Shown one piece after another: positions 1 through 7,352 of a stretch of 10,407 nucleotides of DNA. Source of the stretch: Bacteroidota bacterium. Lineage in GTDB: Bacteria; Bacteroidota; Bacteroidia; M30B66. Position 1 is the first letter of the stretch, and every line of letters begins with the position of its first letter. Below the pieces are notes generated by a model. The model was not told where the DNA came from, made no database searches, and saw nothing but the letters and a program-made list of their open reading frames with translations. A program made the position numbers and the translations under genes. The stretch lies in NCBI GenBank assembly GCA_020438185.1, contig JAGQVC010000025.1, positions 1-10,407 of the forward strand. Direction: 5' to 3'.

Positions 1-912
1 GGTGGTGATTTGGGTTGGTTTACCGAAGGACAAATGGTTCCGGAGTTCAACGATGCCTGTTTCAATGGCAAAGTTGGAGACCTTACCGTGGTTAAAACCC
101 AGTACGGAGCTCACCTCATAAATATTCAGGAGAAAACTGCTCCAAACAGAAAAGCTAATGTTTCTTATTTGGATCGCACTATTGAGCCCAGCGGAAAAAC
201 AATTGACGAGTATTACGCAAAAGCAAATGATTTTGCCGTTAATGCCCGTGATGCTGAATCTTTTGAATCAGAAGCGAAGAATCGTGATTTGTACGTAGTT
301 TCTTACGATAATCTGAAAGCATCTGATCGTCAGGTAAATGATCTTGGAAACAGCCGTGAAATTACTCAATGGTCATACAATCCGGATAGAGAAATCGGTG
401 AAGTATCCAAAGTGTTTGATCTGGATGGTAAATATGTAGTCGCCCTGCTTAAGGGAGTGAAAGAAAAAGGTTTTCCTCCGTTTGATCAGCTGCGTGCTTC
501 AATTGAGCCTCTTGCAAAACGTGAGAAAAAAGCAGCCGAATTCGTTGCTGAAATGCAAAAAGCTGCTGCCGGTAAATCCGATATGGATGCCATTGGTTCG
601 GCATTGAATCTTCCGGTTGAACAGGCAAACTACAATTTCAGTACGTATGCCATTCCGGGTGCATCTAACGAACCATACGTAGTTGGAGTAACATTCGGAC
701 TCGCAAAAGGAAAAATTTCGTCCCCAATAAAGGGTAAATCAGCTTGCTTTATCATTGTTGTGGATAACGAAACACCAGCGAATGTTCCGGAAGATCTGGA
801 TGCTCAGAAGAAGAACCTCAAACAGATTCTTTCCAACCGGGCTGCCGGTAACGTTAACTCAGCTTTGACTAAACTTGCCAAGGTAGAAGACCACCGTTAT
901 AAGTTTTTCTAA
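1..912 (+). CDS. Periplasmic peptidyl-prolyl cis-trans isomerase, PpiC/SurA-PpiD type (C-terminal part, 5' truncated)
   Basis: This is the 3' part of a folding chaperone/prolyl isomerase that acts on proteins crossing the periplasm. The frame is open from base 1, so the true start lies outside the window; the TTG at 10 is an internal Leu codon. The first visible residues, GGDLGWFTEGQMVPEF, are the signature of the parvulin (PpiC) domain. That domain closes with TQYGAHLINIQ (about residues 33-43), including the conserved His 38. A second, degenerate parvulin-like unit seems to follow: ITQW at 121-124, then a GEVS-KVF-DGKYVVALL strand near 132-150 and a basic helix, KREKKAAEF, near 173-181. The protein ends in EDHRYKFF, resembling the tail I recall from Bacteroidota PpiD-like proteins of about 700 residues; 303 residues are visible here. 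An N-terminal SurA-like domain and membrane anchor would be expected upstream but cannot be seen. The gene stands alone on the + strand and is followed by a hairpin terminator. PpiD versus a SurA-like paralogue cannot be settled from this part. Confidence 0.9.
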   Translation, partial: GGDLGWFTEGQMVPEFNDACFNGKVGDLTVVKTQYGAHLINIQEKTAPNRKANVSYLDRTIEPSGKTIDEYYAKANDFAVNARDAESFESEAKNRDLYVVSYDNLKASDRQVNDLGNSREITQWSYNPDREIGEVSKVFDLDGKYVVALLKGVKEKGFPPFDQLRASIEPLAKREKKAAEFVAEMQKAAAGKSDMDAIGSALNLPVEQANYNFSTYAIPGASNEPYVVGVTFGLAKGKISSPIKGKSACFIIVVDNETPANVPEDLDAQKKNLKQILSNRAAGNVNSALTKLAKVEDHRYKFF

Positions 913-934
913 CGGTCATTATAAATGCCACTAT

Positions 935-966
935 AAAAGCAGCTAATCTGATTAGCTGCTTTTTTT
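935..966 (+). terminator. Rho-independent terminator, probably bidirectional
   Basis: A perfect inverted repeat (935-947 pairing with 951-963; core arm AGCAGCTAAT) encloses a three-base CTG loop. On the + strand it runs into seven T's (960-966), three of which pair with the A's at the foot of the stem. It starts 22 bases after the stop of the isomerase gene. On the - strand the same hairpin is followed by TTTTAT, a shorter U tract, so it could also stop transcripts coming from the HD-domain gene, which ends at 1046. Confidence 0.85.
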
Positions 967-1045
967 ATGCCTTTTTACCGGCTGGCTTTTGCAGAACACA
1001 CGATTATTTTCATTCAAAATATCTGCATTCTTTTCACGGTTTTCC

Positions 1046-1681
1046 TCAAAGAGTGTCAAGCTCAGCTTTCAGATTAAGTTTGGCCTGACTTTCATATTTG
1101 TCCGAAAAGTGTCGGGTTTTAAATATCCTTTCCATTTCTAAGAATTGGATTAATACCTTTTTTCTGCCCCGGTTGTAGATGAAGTCCGGAAATACTGAAT
1201 ATTCCTTTCTCACGCCTTTTGTGTATTGTCTGTATATCTCAGGCTCTTGACCGAGAATTGATAAATCTGCATCTGTAAAGTAATTCGTATCAACGTCATT
1301 GCTTTTTGAATGTGCCTGAGTTGCCAGAATTAAATTTACGCTAGCATTTGTGGTTAAAGCCGGAACGCCAATCTGATTCATTCTTAGGGCCGCATATTGA
1401 GCACTTTTCAGCTCATTGTCCTTTTTTAAAGGATTGTAAATGAAATCGTGGTAAAACAGTGCAAACCAAATGGCATTGCGATTCCTGAGTTCAGATTCAA
1501 CTTCCATTAATTCCCGGGCAAGTGCTTCAATATGGTTTAATGAATGATACTTCCTGCCTTTGGCAGAATACTGTTTTTCAATTTCAATCCACAAACGACT
1601 CATTAAATTTTCATCGCTTGTGTATTGAGCAATCAGATTTAGAAATGAATCTTTAACCACGAAATGGAAATTTTGCTGCAA
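1046..1681 (-). CDS. HD-superfamily metal-dependent phosphohydrolase (COG4339-like)
   Basis: This is a predicted cytosolic metal-dependent phosphohydrolase of the HD superfamily; the substrate is unknown. Motifs in order are GRKYH (42-46) with His 46 and His 50, FYHDFIYNP with the defining His78-Asp79 pair, the NE-x-x-SA motif (89-94), AT-x-AH (His 124), and TDADLSILG (136-144) with Asp 137 and Asp 139. A C-terminal GR-x-x-VLIQFLE / AKLNLKAEL stretch completes the family pattern. The length of 211 residues is normal for the family and there is no signal peptide. The start is uncertain. No ATG lies between the upstream in-frame stop (1712-1714) and Met 27, so translation must begin at TTG 1681 or at GTG 1660; the latter matches better where I recall family members beginning (just before DSFLNLI). 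It follows the propeller-like gene by 37 bases on the same strand and is the last gene before a convergent neighbour. Confidence 0.85.
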   Translation of the reverse strand: MQQNFHFVVKDSFLNLIAQYTSDENLMSRLWIEIEKQYSAKGRKYHSLNHIEALARELMEVESELRNRNAIWFALFYHDFIYNPLKKDNELKSAQYAALRMNQIGVPALTTNASVNLILATQAHSKSNDVDTNYFTDADLSILGQEPEIYRQYTKGVRKEYSVFPDFIYNRGRKKVLIQFLEMERIFKTRHFSDKYESQAKLNLKAELDTL

Positions 1682-1718
1682 TTCGTAAAGCTGTTGCCTG
1701 AGCGCCTTAGCTCAACAA

Positions 1719-2717
1719 TCAATTGGTTTCTTCCAGACGGAGGAGAAAAGCACTTTTGCCATGTCCAACCAGTAGAATTCCATCTTTACCGTCTGGCAGC
1801 GCTTCGTACAACGCGAAGCCATCGTGTGTTGAAAAAAGATGCTGTTCCGGCTTTTCCGCCGGCAGGCGATATACATAACCCTGTGAGCTGAAGCCGTAAA
1901 GCTCCCCGTTTATTTTCAGAAGATTACAAATTATTCCGGCACCTTTTATTTGCCTGTAGCTGGCTTGTTCACCATCGTATCCCCATATTCCTGTACGGTG
2001 ATACCGAATGGAACGACAACCACTGTATGCAAGCTTGCCATCGATTAATTGAAGCGCATGCACAAGTCCCTTTACCTTCGAACCTGCCTGCCATTCTGAG
2101 CCGGCTTTTAAATCCCAGTGGTAAATCTGAGAACTGAATCCGTTAAAAACAGCAGCAGAAAGACCACCTTCCGGATTTGGAGATAAGGCCCAGACAAATT
2201 TTCCTGTATTAGACCATAAGATTTCGGGCTCCTGAGAAAGCGAAGTATCAATGCGGGCAATGAAGCCATTCGGGATTCTTTTTTTACCACGACCAATTCC
2301 CGAGCTTCCCCCGCAAACAATTAAATGCCCCTGATTATCATAAGCCAGATCGTAAAAGCAGCGGTGACCAAAGCCTTTGAATGAAGTGCGTGTGCAACTA
2401 CCTGTTTTAAGGTTGTATTTATAAATATTGCCGTGGTCGGCCGATATATACATGAAATCGCCCAGTGGTAAAAACTTCAAAATGTTGGAACCATCATTCG
2501 GAATGACAATGTTTTCGAGGCTTCCATCGGCACGAAGTCGCTTCAAAACTCCAAATTCGCCTCCTATCCAAATGTCATCCGCCGAAAGGCGATAAATGTC
2601 GTAGTAACTGCTATCATCATCCAGACCGGGATAAACCTGTTCCAGCACCTGAGCCGGGGAATGTCCGGCACCGGCGAGTAAAAACAGAATACAGATGAAT
2701 TTAATTACAGAATACAT
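1719..2717 (-). CDS. Exported beta-propeller-like protein of unknown function
   Basis: I do not recognise a named family. Residues 1-23 look like a Sec signal peptide: Lys 6, a hydrophobic core FICILFLLAGAG, and likely cleavage after SPAQ. No lipobox cysteine is placed to make it a lipoprotein. The mature part reads as about seven repeats of 35-45 residues, each with a short strand, a turn rich in Gly, Asp and Asn, and a 'display' strand: near DIWIGGEFGVLKRL (48-61), FMYISADHGNIYKYNL (88-103), HLIVCGGSSGIGR (131-143), GGLSAAVFNGFSSQIYHWDL (184-203), KLAYSGCRSIRYH (228-240), ELYGFSSQGYVYRL (272-285) and GILLVGHGKSAFLLRL (313-328). This resembles a seven-bladed beta-propeller of the kind used for binding or scaffolding. 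No catalytic motif is evident. It lies 14 bases after the toroid-like gene and is probably co-transcribed, so the two exported products may work together; that is inference. The ATG start is supported by the signal peptide. Confidence 0.75.
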   Translation of the reverse strand: MYSVIKFICILFLLAGAGHSPAQVLEQVYPGLDDDSSYYDIYRLSADDIWIGGEFGVLKRLRADGSLENIVIPNDGSNILKFLPLGDFMYISADHGNIYKYNLKTGSCTRTSFKGFGHRCFYDLAYDNQGHLIVCGGSSGIGRGKKRIPNGFIARIDTSLSQEPEILWSNTGKFVWALSPNPEGGLSAAVFNGFSSQIYHWDLKAGSEWQAGSKVKGLVHALQLIDGKLAYSGCRSIRYHRTGIWGYDGEQASYRQIKGAGIICNLLKINGELYGFSSQGYVYRLPAEKPEQHLFSTHDGFALYEALPDGKDGILLVGHGKSAFLLRLEETN

Positions 2718-2731
2718 TTGGGCGCGTAAAA

Positions 2732-4195
2732 CTAATGAAAACCTGCATGCGCGCTACTTGTACCGATTGCTTTTGCAAAAGTTTCCGAACTGTGAAATAA
2801 TTCTGCGTATTTAACAATGCAGTCAAGCAAAAGCGCAGAACTGTATACATCAGACTTCCAGAACATAGTATTGCGGATTACAGTGCCACCCGAGAAAAAC
2901 ACTCCGCCCTCCACGCATAATCCTTCACCGTGATTTCTGAGCTGTGCGATTAAGTACCGCATGGTTTTATGTATCGTTTCACTGGTCTGCCTTTCGGCAG
3001 GATTGCCAGCACTCAGTAATGCGTGAAGCGCGTAAATACTCGATTGTAACCGGTCCCCGTGATTTACAATTCTTCTTGATCGAAAAGAACCATCGCTTCG
3101 GACAGTCGTTTTAATGTGTTTCACAAGTAATTCAATCGTGGGTTCAAGCTCGGCGATGCCTGCTTTATATGCCCTTGCAGTAGCATAATGAATATTGTAT
3201 CTGTTTGGGTAATAAATGCCGGCGCGACTCCATTTTTTTCGCCTAACCTTACTATGAATAAATCTGACAGCATCTGTAACTCCTTTTGAATGTCCTTCAC
3301 CATTTACAGCAAGTGCGGTAAGCACATTGGCATTTACAACGGCATCCACATCGTTGCAACCGTAAGGAATGTACGGTTTAAAAGCTTCGGGATACAATGT
3401 ACTTACGGGCAATAAAAATGTGGCGTTATTGAACAGTAATCTTGGGATATTCCAGGAAGGGAAAGGCTTTTCCAAAGCCCGCCAGGTCAAAAAAGCACCC
3501 GATTCGCGCTTGTCGAAATGAATTATGTTATACCAGTGCTGGGATTCGCGTGCGGTGTCACGCCAATAGGATAAAAGCGGCGAAAACTGAATGTGAAAAT
3601 TATTGGATTCACCCTTTGACTCTTTAACGCGAGCAAGCAAACTCAGAGCTAGCAACCCTTGTGAAGTATCATCATTGTCGTTAACCACATTCGCAGCTTT
3701 TCTGATATACGGCGAATACAATTTATATTGAACAGGTCTGCGAACCAGGTCGTTACGGTGGTTTCGGTGAAACATGTACATGCGCCCTCCGGGCGGAAGT
3801 AGTGGCCAGAAATTAAAACCGCCGTTGCTGTAATACGTCATTAGCCTTTCGGCTGAAGCATCAAGCATGTTGGGGATTTCATCGAATTGCGGATGCTTTA
3901 AATAAATGCCTGCCAGAATGTTATGAACCCCGGCAAGGGAGAAGCAATTCGAGTCGTAAACTCCGTGTTTGGGATTGTTCAATAACAGAAATCCGGTTCT
4001 GAAGTGAATTTTCGAGGGCCATTCGCCGGCATATTCAAAACCTGGAATATCGGTTGTGTTTTGCTGCTCCTGAATATAGCTGACAAGGCGCAGGCAAATA
4101 TTCGCAAGACTATCAGCCGGAACGGCCTGAGCTTGCAAGGGCATCAGCCGGAGGCTTAAGTAAAAGGCGAACAGAACCGGTACAAACCTCTTCAT
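2732..4195 (-). CDS. Exported alpha/alpha-toroid-like protein of unknown function with two N-D-x-D motifs
   Basis: No named family is recognised. Residues 1-24 form a Sec signal peptide (MKR, a hydrophobic core, then LQAQA), so the 487-residue product is predicted to be exported. The mature region contains six helix-like segments with small residues, spaced as in an (alpha/alpha)6 barrel: DSNCFSLAGVHNILAGIYL (81-99), NDNDDTSQGLLALSLLARV (172-190), NDVDAVVNANVLTALAV (281-297), NIHYATARAYKAGI (334-347), DRLQSSIYALHALLSAG (381-397) and KSDVYSSALLLDCIVKYAE (447-465). Such toroids occur in terpene cyclases, protein prenyltransferases and many glycan hydrolases, lyases and epimerases. The DNDDTS stretch (173-178) resembles the DxDDT acid of class II terpene cyclases, but the signal peptide and the lack of clear QW repeats argue against that enzyme. 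A secreted glycan-active enzyme is an alternative, unproven. Aromatic and basic residues cluster at 124-165 and 211-260. It lies 44 bases downstream of rodA, with a possible promoter of its own. The start is fixed by the signal peptide. Confidence 0.75.
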   Translation of the reverse strand: MKRFVPVLFAFYLSLRLMPLQAQAVPADSLANICLRLVSYIQEQQNTTDIPGFEYAGEWPSKIHFRTGFLLLNNPKHGVYDSNCFSLAGVHNILAGIYLKHPQFDEIPNMLDASAERLMTYYSNGGFNFWPLLPPGGRMYMFHRNHRNDLVRRPVQYKLYSPYIRKAANVVNDNDDTSQGLLALSLLARVKESKGESNNFHIQFSPLLSYWRDTARESQHWYNIIHFDKRESGAFLTWRALEKPFPSWNIPRLLFNNATFLLPVSTLYPEAFKPYIPYGCNDVDAVVNANVLTALAVNGEGHSKGVTDAVRFIHSKVRRKKWSRAGIYYPNRYNIHYATARAYKAGIAELEPTIELLVKHIKTTVRSDGSFRSRRIVNHGDRLQSSIYALHALLSAGNPAERQTSETIHKTMRYLIAQLRNHGEGLCVEGGVFFSGGTVIRNTMFWKSDVYSSALLLDCIVKYAELFHSSETFAKAIGTSSAHAGFH

Positions 4196-4199
4196 TTCG

Positions 4200-4207
4200 C
4201 AAATATA
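4200..4207 (-). promoter_or_regulatory. Possible Bacteroidota-type -7 promoter box before the toroid-like gene
   Basis: On the - strand this reads TATATTTG, an exact match to the TAnnTTTG -7 element of the Bacteroidota primary sigma factor. It ends only four bases before the ATG at 4195, so transcription would start at or next to the start codon, giving a leaderless or nearly leaderless mRNA. I see no convincing TTG-type -33 element at the usual distance, and an 8-base A/T-rich match can arise by chance. Confidence 0.35.
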
Positions 4208-4239
4208 ATAGCGATTGGCTTTTGGATTCCTTAATTACG

Positions 4240-5508
4240 CTATCGTAGAATCTGGAAGCGATACGCATCCAGCCTTACAAAAATAAATGTGAGGATAGTA
4301 AAAGACCAAAGTGATGACCCTCCGTAACTGAAAAATGGCAACGGAATACCTACAACCGGGGCAAGACCGATAGTCATTCCCACATTGATGGCAATATGGA
4401 AGAAAATGATACTGGCCAGACCATATCCGTAAATGCGCGAGAAACTACTTCGTTGTCGTTCGGCCAGAAATATAATTCGTAAAAGTAGGATGACAAACAA
4501 GCCCAAAACTGCTACACTGCCCGCAAACCCCCATTCCTCGCCAACCGTGCAGAAAATAAAGTCGGTACTTTGCTCAGGTACGTAATTGTATTTCGTTTGA
4601 GTTCCGTTCAGATAACCTTTACCAATCATGCCACCTGAGCCAATGGCAATCATACTCTGATTTACGTTGTAACCGGCACCTTTGGGATCCACTTCCTTAC
4701 CCAGCAACACATTGATTCGTTTTTTCTGATGGGGCTCAAGAATATTGGTAAAGGCATAATCAACAGAATGCACGAAACCGGCAGCGAAAATGAGCAATAC
4801 CGAGACAATTAAAATATTTTGGCGTCGCAGCCTGACAAATAAAAACGAACCAACCGCCAGAACACCCAGAATTACAAGCAGAATCCACTCATCAACCAAC
4901 AGTGCACTAATAAATAAAACAACCATTGCCACTCCAAGAAGGAGGATATTGCCTGAAAGACCTTCGCGGTAAAGAACCAGCACAAACGATCCGTAAACAA
5001 GTGCGGACCCCGTTTCGTTTTGGAGAATAATAATTAGCGCCGGAACAGCGAAAATGGCAGCAGCAATAAGCTTTGTACTTAATTTTTCGAACTTAATATT
5101 AATGTTGCTCAGGTATTTGGCTAAAGCCAGATTGGTAGCAAACTTGGCAAATTCGGCCGGCTGTATTCTGAATGAACCAACGCCAATCCACGACCGGGAA
5201 CCTTTTACCTCGACGCCGGCCACAATTACAGCCAGCAGCAAGACAATGAAGGCACCGTAAAGCACATATGCGAAGGATGGAAAGAATTCCCCATCGATGA
5301 TTAAAATCATAAATGCAATCACGAGTGAACTTACTATCCACACCAGCTGCATTCCATAGCTTTGAGAAGTATCGAAGATGCTTTTGTATTCTTCGTTGTA
5401 AACAGCTGCATAAATATTAAACCAACCCAGGGTAACCAGAACCAGATAGAGCAGCACCAGCATCCAGTCGATATTTTGAAGTACGTCTTCCTTGTTTCTT
5501 CTGGCCAT
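4240..5508 (-). CDS. rodA: RodA, SEDS-family peptidoglycan glycosyltransferase of the elongasome
   Basis: RodA polymerises lipid II into glycan strands during lateral wall growth, paired with the transpeptidase PBP2. The protein is a polytopic membrane protein with about ten or more hydrophobic segments. SEDS signatures are KGSRSWIGVGSFRIQPAEFAK (102-122), QNETGSALVY (163-172), DPKGAGYNVNQSMIAIGSGG (274-293), PEQSTDFIFCTVGEEWG (311-327) and GIPLPFFSYGGSS (387-399). Asp 316 in the STDFIF motif corresponds to the essential Asp 262 of E. coli RodA. At 422 residues it is about 50 longer than E. coli RodA (370); the extra length lies mainly between the TGS motif and the LEPHQKKR loop (about 170-262), where two further hydrophobic segments fit. 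It starts three bases after the mrdA stop, indicating tight co-expression with its partner enzyme. RodA rather than FtsW is supported by the mre/mrdA context. Confidence 0.95.
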   Translation of the reverse strand: MARRNKEDVLQNIDWMLVLLYLVLVTLGWFNIYAAVYNEEYKSIFDTSQSYGMQLVWIVSSLVIAFMILIIDGEFFPSFAYVLYGAFIVLLLAVIVAGVEVKGSRSWIGVGSFRIQPAEFAKFATNLALAKYLSNINIKFEKLSTKLIAAAIFAVPALIIILQNETGSALVYGSFVLVLYREGLSGNILLLGVAMVVLFISALLVDEWILLVILGVLAVGSFLFVRLRRQNILIVSVLLIFAAGFVHSVDYAFTNILEPHQKKRINVLLGKEVDPKGAGYNVNQSMIAIGSGGMIGKGYLNGTQTKYNYVPEQSTDFIFCTVGEEWGFAGSVAVLGLFVILLLRIIFLAERQRSSFSRIYGYGLASIIFFHIAINVGMTIGLAPVVGIPLPFFSYGGSSLWSFTILTFIFVRLDAYRFQILR

Positions 5509-5511
5509 GGT

Positions 5512-7344
5512 TTATTTTTTTGAAATCCAGTCTTCCTTTTTAGGAAGCAGATTCGCATCCAGGATTCGTTTTTCCATTTCCGGCCTCTTCACTTCCCTGC
5601 GAAGATATTTCTCAATCATCAAACTGGCAATCGGAGCCGCCCAGGTTGCGCCAAACCCTGCATTTTCCACATAAACAGCTATTGCTATTTTCGGATTATC
5701 CATTGGTGCAAAAGCAATAAAAATCGAGTGGTCCTTACCATGCGGGTTTTGTGCCGTTCCGGTCTTTCCGCAAACGGTCAGCGAATCAAGCTGGGCAATC
5801 CTACCTGTTCCGTTCATAACCACATTCCGCATCCCATCTACGATGGGAATAAAATGCCGGGCTTCAACGGTTGTTTTTTGTTTCGTGCGGTACAAAGTAT
5901 CAATGCGACCACCATCTATCGATTTAATAACATGCGGTGTATAATACCAGCCACGGTTGGCAATCGTAGCGCAGTAATTCGCCATCTGAAGCGGTGTTAC
6001 ACCCATTTCACCTTGTCCTATGGCAAGCGAAATCACCGAAATGGCATTCCAGCGACCAGCGCCGTGATATTTATCGTAGTATTTTACCGTAGGCACATTT
6101 CCCGAAGACTCCTGAGGTAAGTCAACGGGGTATTTTTGTCCTAAGCCGAAGCTTAAAACGTGGTTACGCCAAACATTAAAGCCAGTTTGTGCACGAGGGT
6201 ATTTATTGATGATATTCCGGAAGGTGTTGCAATAGTATGAGTTACAGGATGTGGTAATAGAAAACCGCAGGTTTACAGGCGAGGCATGCGGGTGGCAACC
6301 TACTGTGAGTCCGCCGAAATGAAAACCCCGGGAACAGGAAAAAAGCGTGTTTTCATTAATCACCCCTTCCTGCAATCCAATCAGCCCGTTTACCAGCTTG
6401 AAGGTTGATCCGGGCGGATATTTTGCCATCGTTGCCCGGTTGTACAGCGGCTTCAGGGTGTCAACGAGCATCTTCCGGTAATTTTTGCTTTTAACCCGGC
6501 CAACCAGCAGGTTGGGATCGTAGGTAGGCGAGGAGAGGAGACTTAGTATTTCGCCCGATGAGGGCTCAATCGCAACAATGGCTCCTACTTTATTTTGCAT
6601 CAGCTTTTCACCGTATTGCTGAAGCTCCAGGTCGATTGAAGAAACCAGACTTCGGCCCAAAACAGAAGCAGTATCGTACTTGCCATTTTCAAAGCTTCCT
6701 TTTTCACGGTTGTAAACATCAACCATTACTATCTTAACCCCTCTCTGACCGCGCAGTGGAATTTCATAGCTTTTTTCAATTCCGCTCAATCCCATGTTGT
6801 CGCCCGAGCGGTAATAAGGATTTTGTTCGACAATTTTCTCATCCACTTCGCCAACATAACCAAGCGCGTGAGCTGCAACTTTATTCGGGTATTTGCGGAG
6901 TGTTCGTGCCTGCACAAAAAAGCCCGGAAATTTGTACATTTTTTCCTGCAGCGTTGCATAGGTTTCGAGCGAAAGCTCACTTTCAAAAACTTCCGGCCTG
7001 AACGAACTGAACTTCTTCTTTTTTAGCTCAGCCAGCTTTTCAATAAAGTCTTCCCGGGTAATTTCCAGCAAACGACATAAATCGGTTGTATCAATTTTCT
7101 TAACTCGTTTGGGAATCACCATGAGGTCGTAGGCAGCTTCGTTGTAAACCAGAATCTTCCCGTTTCTGTCGTAAATAACTCCACGCTCCGGATACTCGAT
7201 TTTATGACGCAGGGCATTGTCGTTTGCAGCCAGTTTGTATTTATCGTCGAGAACCTGAATATAAAAAAGTCTCCCTAAATAAATGAGAACCAGTCCGATA
7301 AAGATGAAGCTGATAATGTATTTCCGGTCCGAAAAAATGTACAT
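5512..7344 (-). CDS. mrdA: Penicillin-binding protein 2, class B transpeptidase of the elongasome
   Basis: This is the cross-linking D,D-transpeptidase that works with RodA in rod-shape wall synthesis. It has one N-terminal membrane anchor (about residues 9-30), followed by the PBP dimerisation/pedestal region with ERGVIYDRNGKIL (53-65) and a GLSGIEKSYE motif (185-194). The transpeptidase domain carries all three active-site motifs: SxxK as STFK (Ser 313, Lys 316), SxN as SCN (366-368) and KTG as KTGTAQ (527-532). The length of 610 is normal for PBP2. Cysteines and histidines cluster between the first two motifs (C337, C350, H351, H353, C367). By position relative to the active serine, some of these coincide with the structural zinc site described in PBP2 of Gram-negative bacteria. 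The start ATG at 7344 lies eight bases after mreD. No signal peptide cleavage is expected. Confidence 0.95.
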   Translation of the reverse strand: MYIFSDRKYIISFIFIGLVLIYLGRLFYIQVLDDKYKLAANDNALRHKIEYPERGVIYDRNGKILVYNEAAYDLMVIPKRVKKIDTTDLCRLLEITREDFIEKLAELKKKKFSSFRPEVFESELSLETYATLQEKMYKFPGFFVQARTLRKYPNKVAAHALGYVGEVDEKIVEQNPYYRSGDNMGLSGIEKSYEIPLRGQRGVKIVMVDVYNREKGSFENGKYDTASVLGRSLVSSIDLELQQYGEKLMQNKVGAIVAIEPSSGEILSLLSSPTYDPNLLVGRVKSKNYRKMLVDTLKPLYNRATMAKYPPGSTFKLVNGLIGLQEGVINENTLFSCSRGFHFGGLTVGCHPHASPVNLRFSITTSCNSYYCNTFRNIINKYPRAQTGFNVWRNHVLSFGLGQKYPVDLPQESSGNVPTVKYYDKYHGAGRWNAISVISLAIGQGEMGVTPLQMANYCATIANRGWYYTPHVIKSIDGGRIDTLYRTKQKTTVEARHFIPIVDGMRNVVMNGTGRIAQLDSLTVCGKTGTAQNPHGKDHSIFIAFAPMDNPKIAIAVYVENAGFGATWAAPIASLMIEKYLRREVKRPEMEKRILDANLLPKKEDWISKK

Positions 7345-7352
7345 ATGCTGCT

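Noticed and set aside
967..1045. Gap between the terminator and the HD gene examined for a small RNA or tRNA
   Set aside because: No cloverleaf, second hairpin with a T tract, or promoter-like box could be found.
1664..1891. 75-codon + strand frame across the HD gene start and the propeller gene end
   Set aside because: It overlaps two better supported genes and shows no domain, signal peptide or ribosome binding site.
3661..3681. DNDDTS taken as proof of a class II terpene cyclase
   Set aside because: The motif is short, the protein has a Sec signal peptide, and no clear QW repeats or squalene-cyclase C-terminal signatures are present. It was kept only as a hint of a toroid fold.
5728..6120. 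130-codon open frame on the + strand inside mrdA
   Set aside because: It is antisense to the conserved PBP2 transpeptidase domain, has no recognisable motif and is best explained as a shadow frame.
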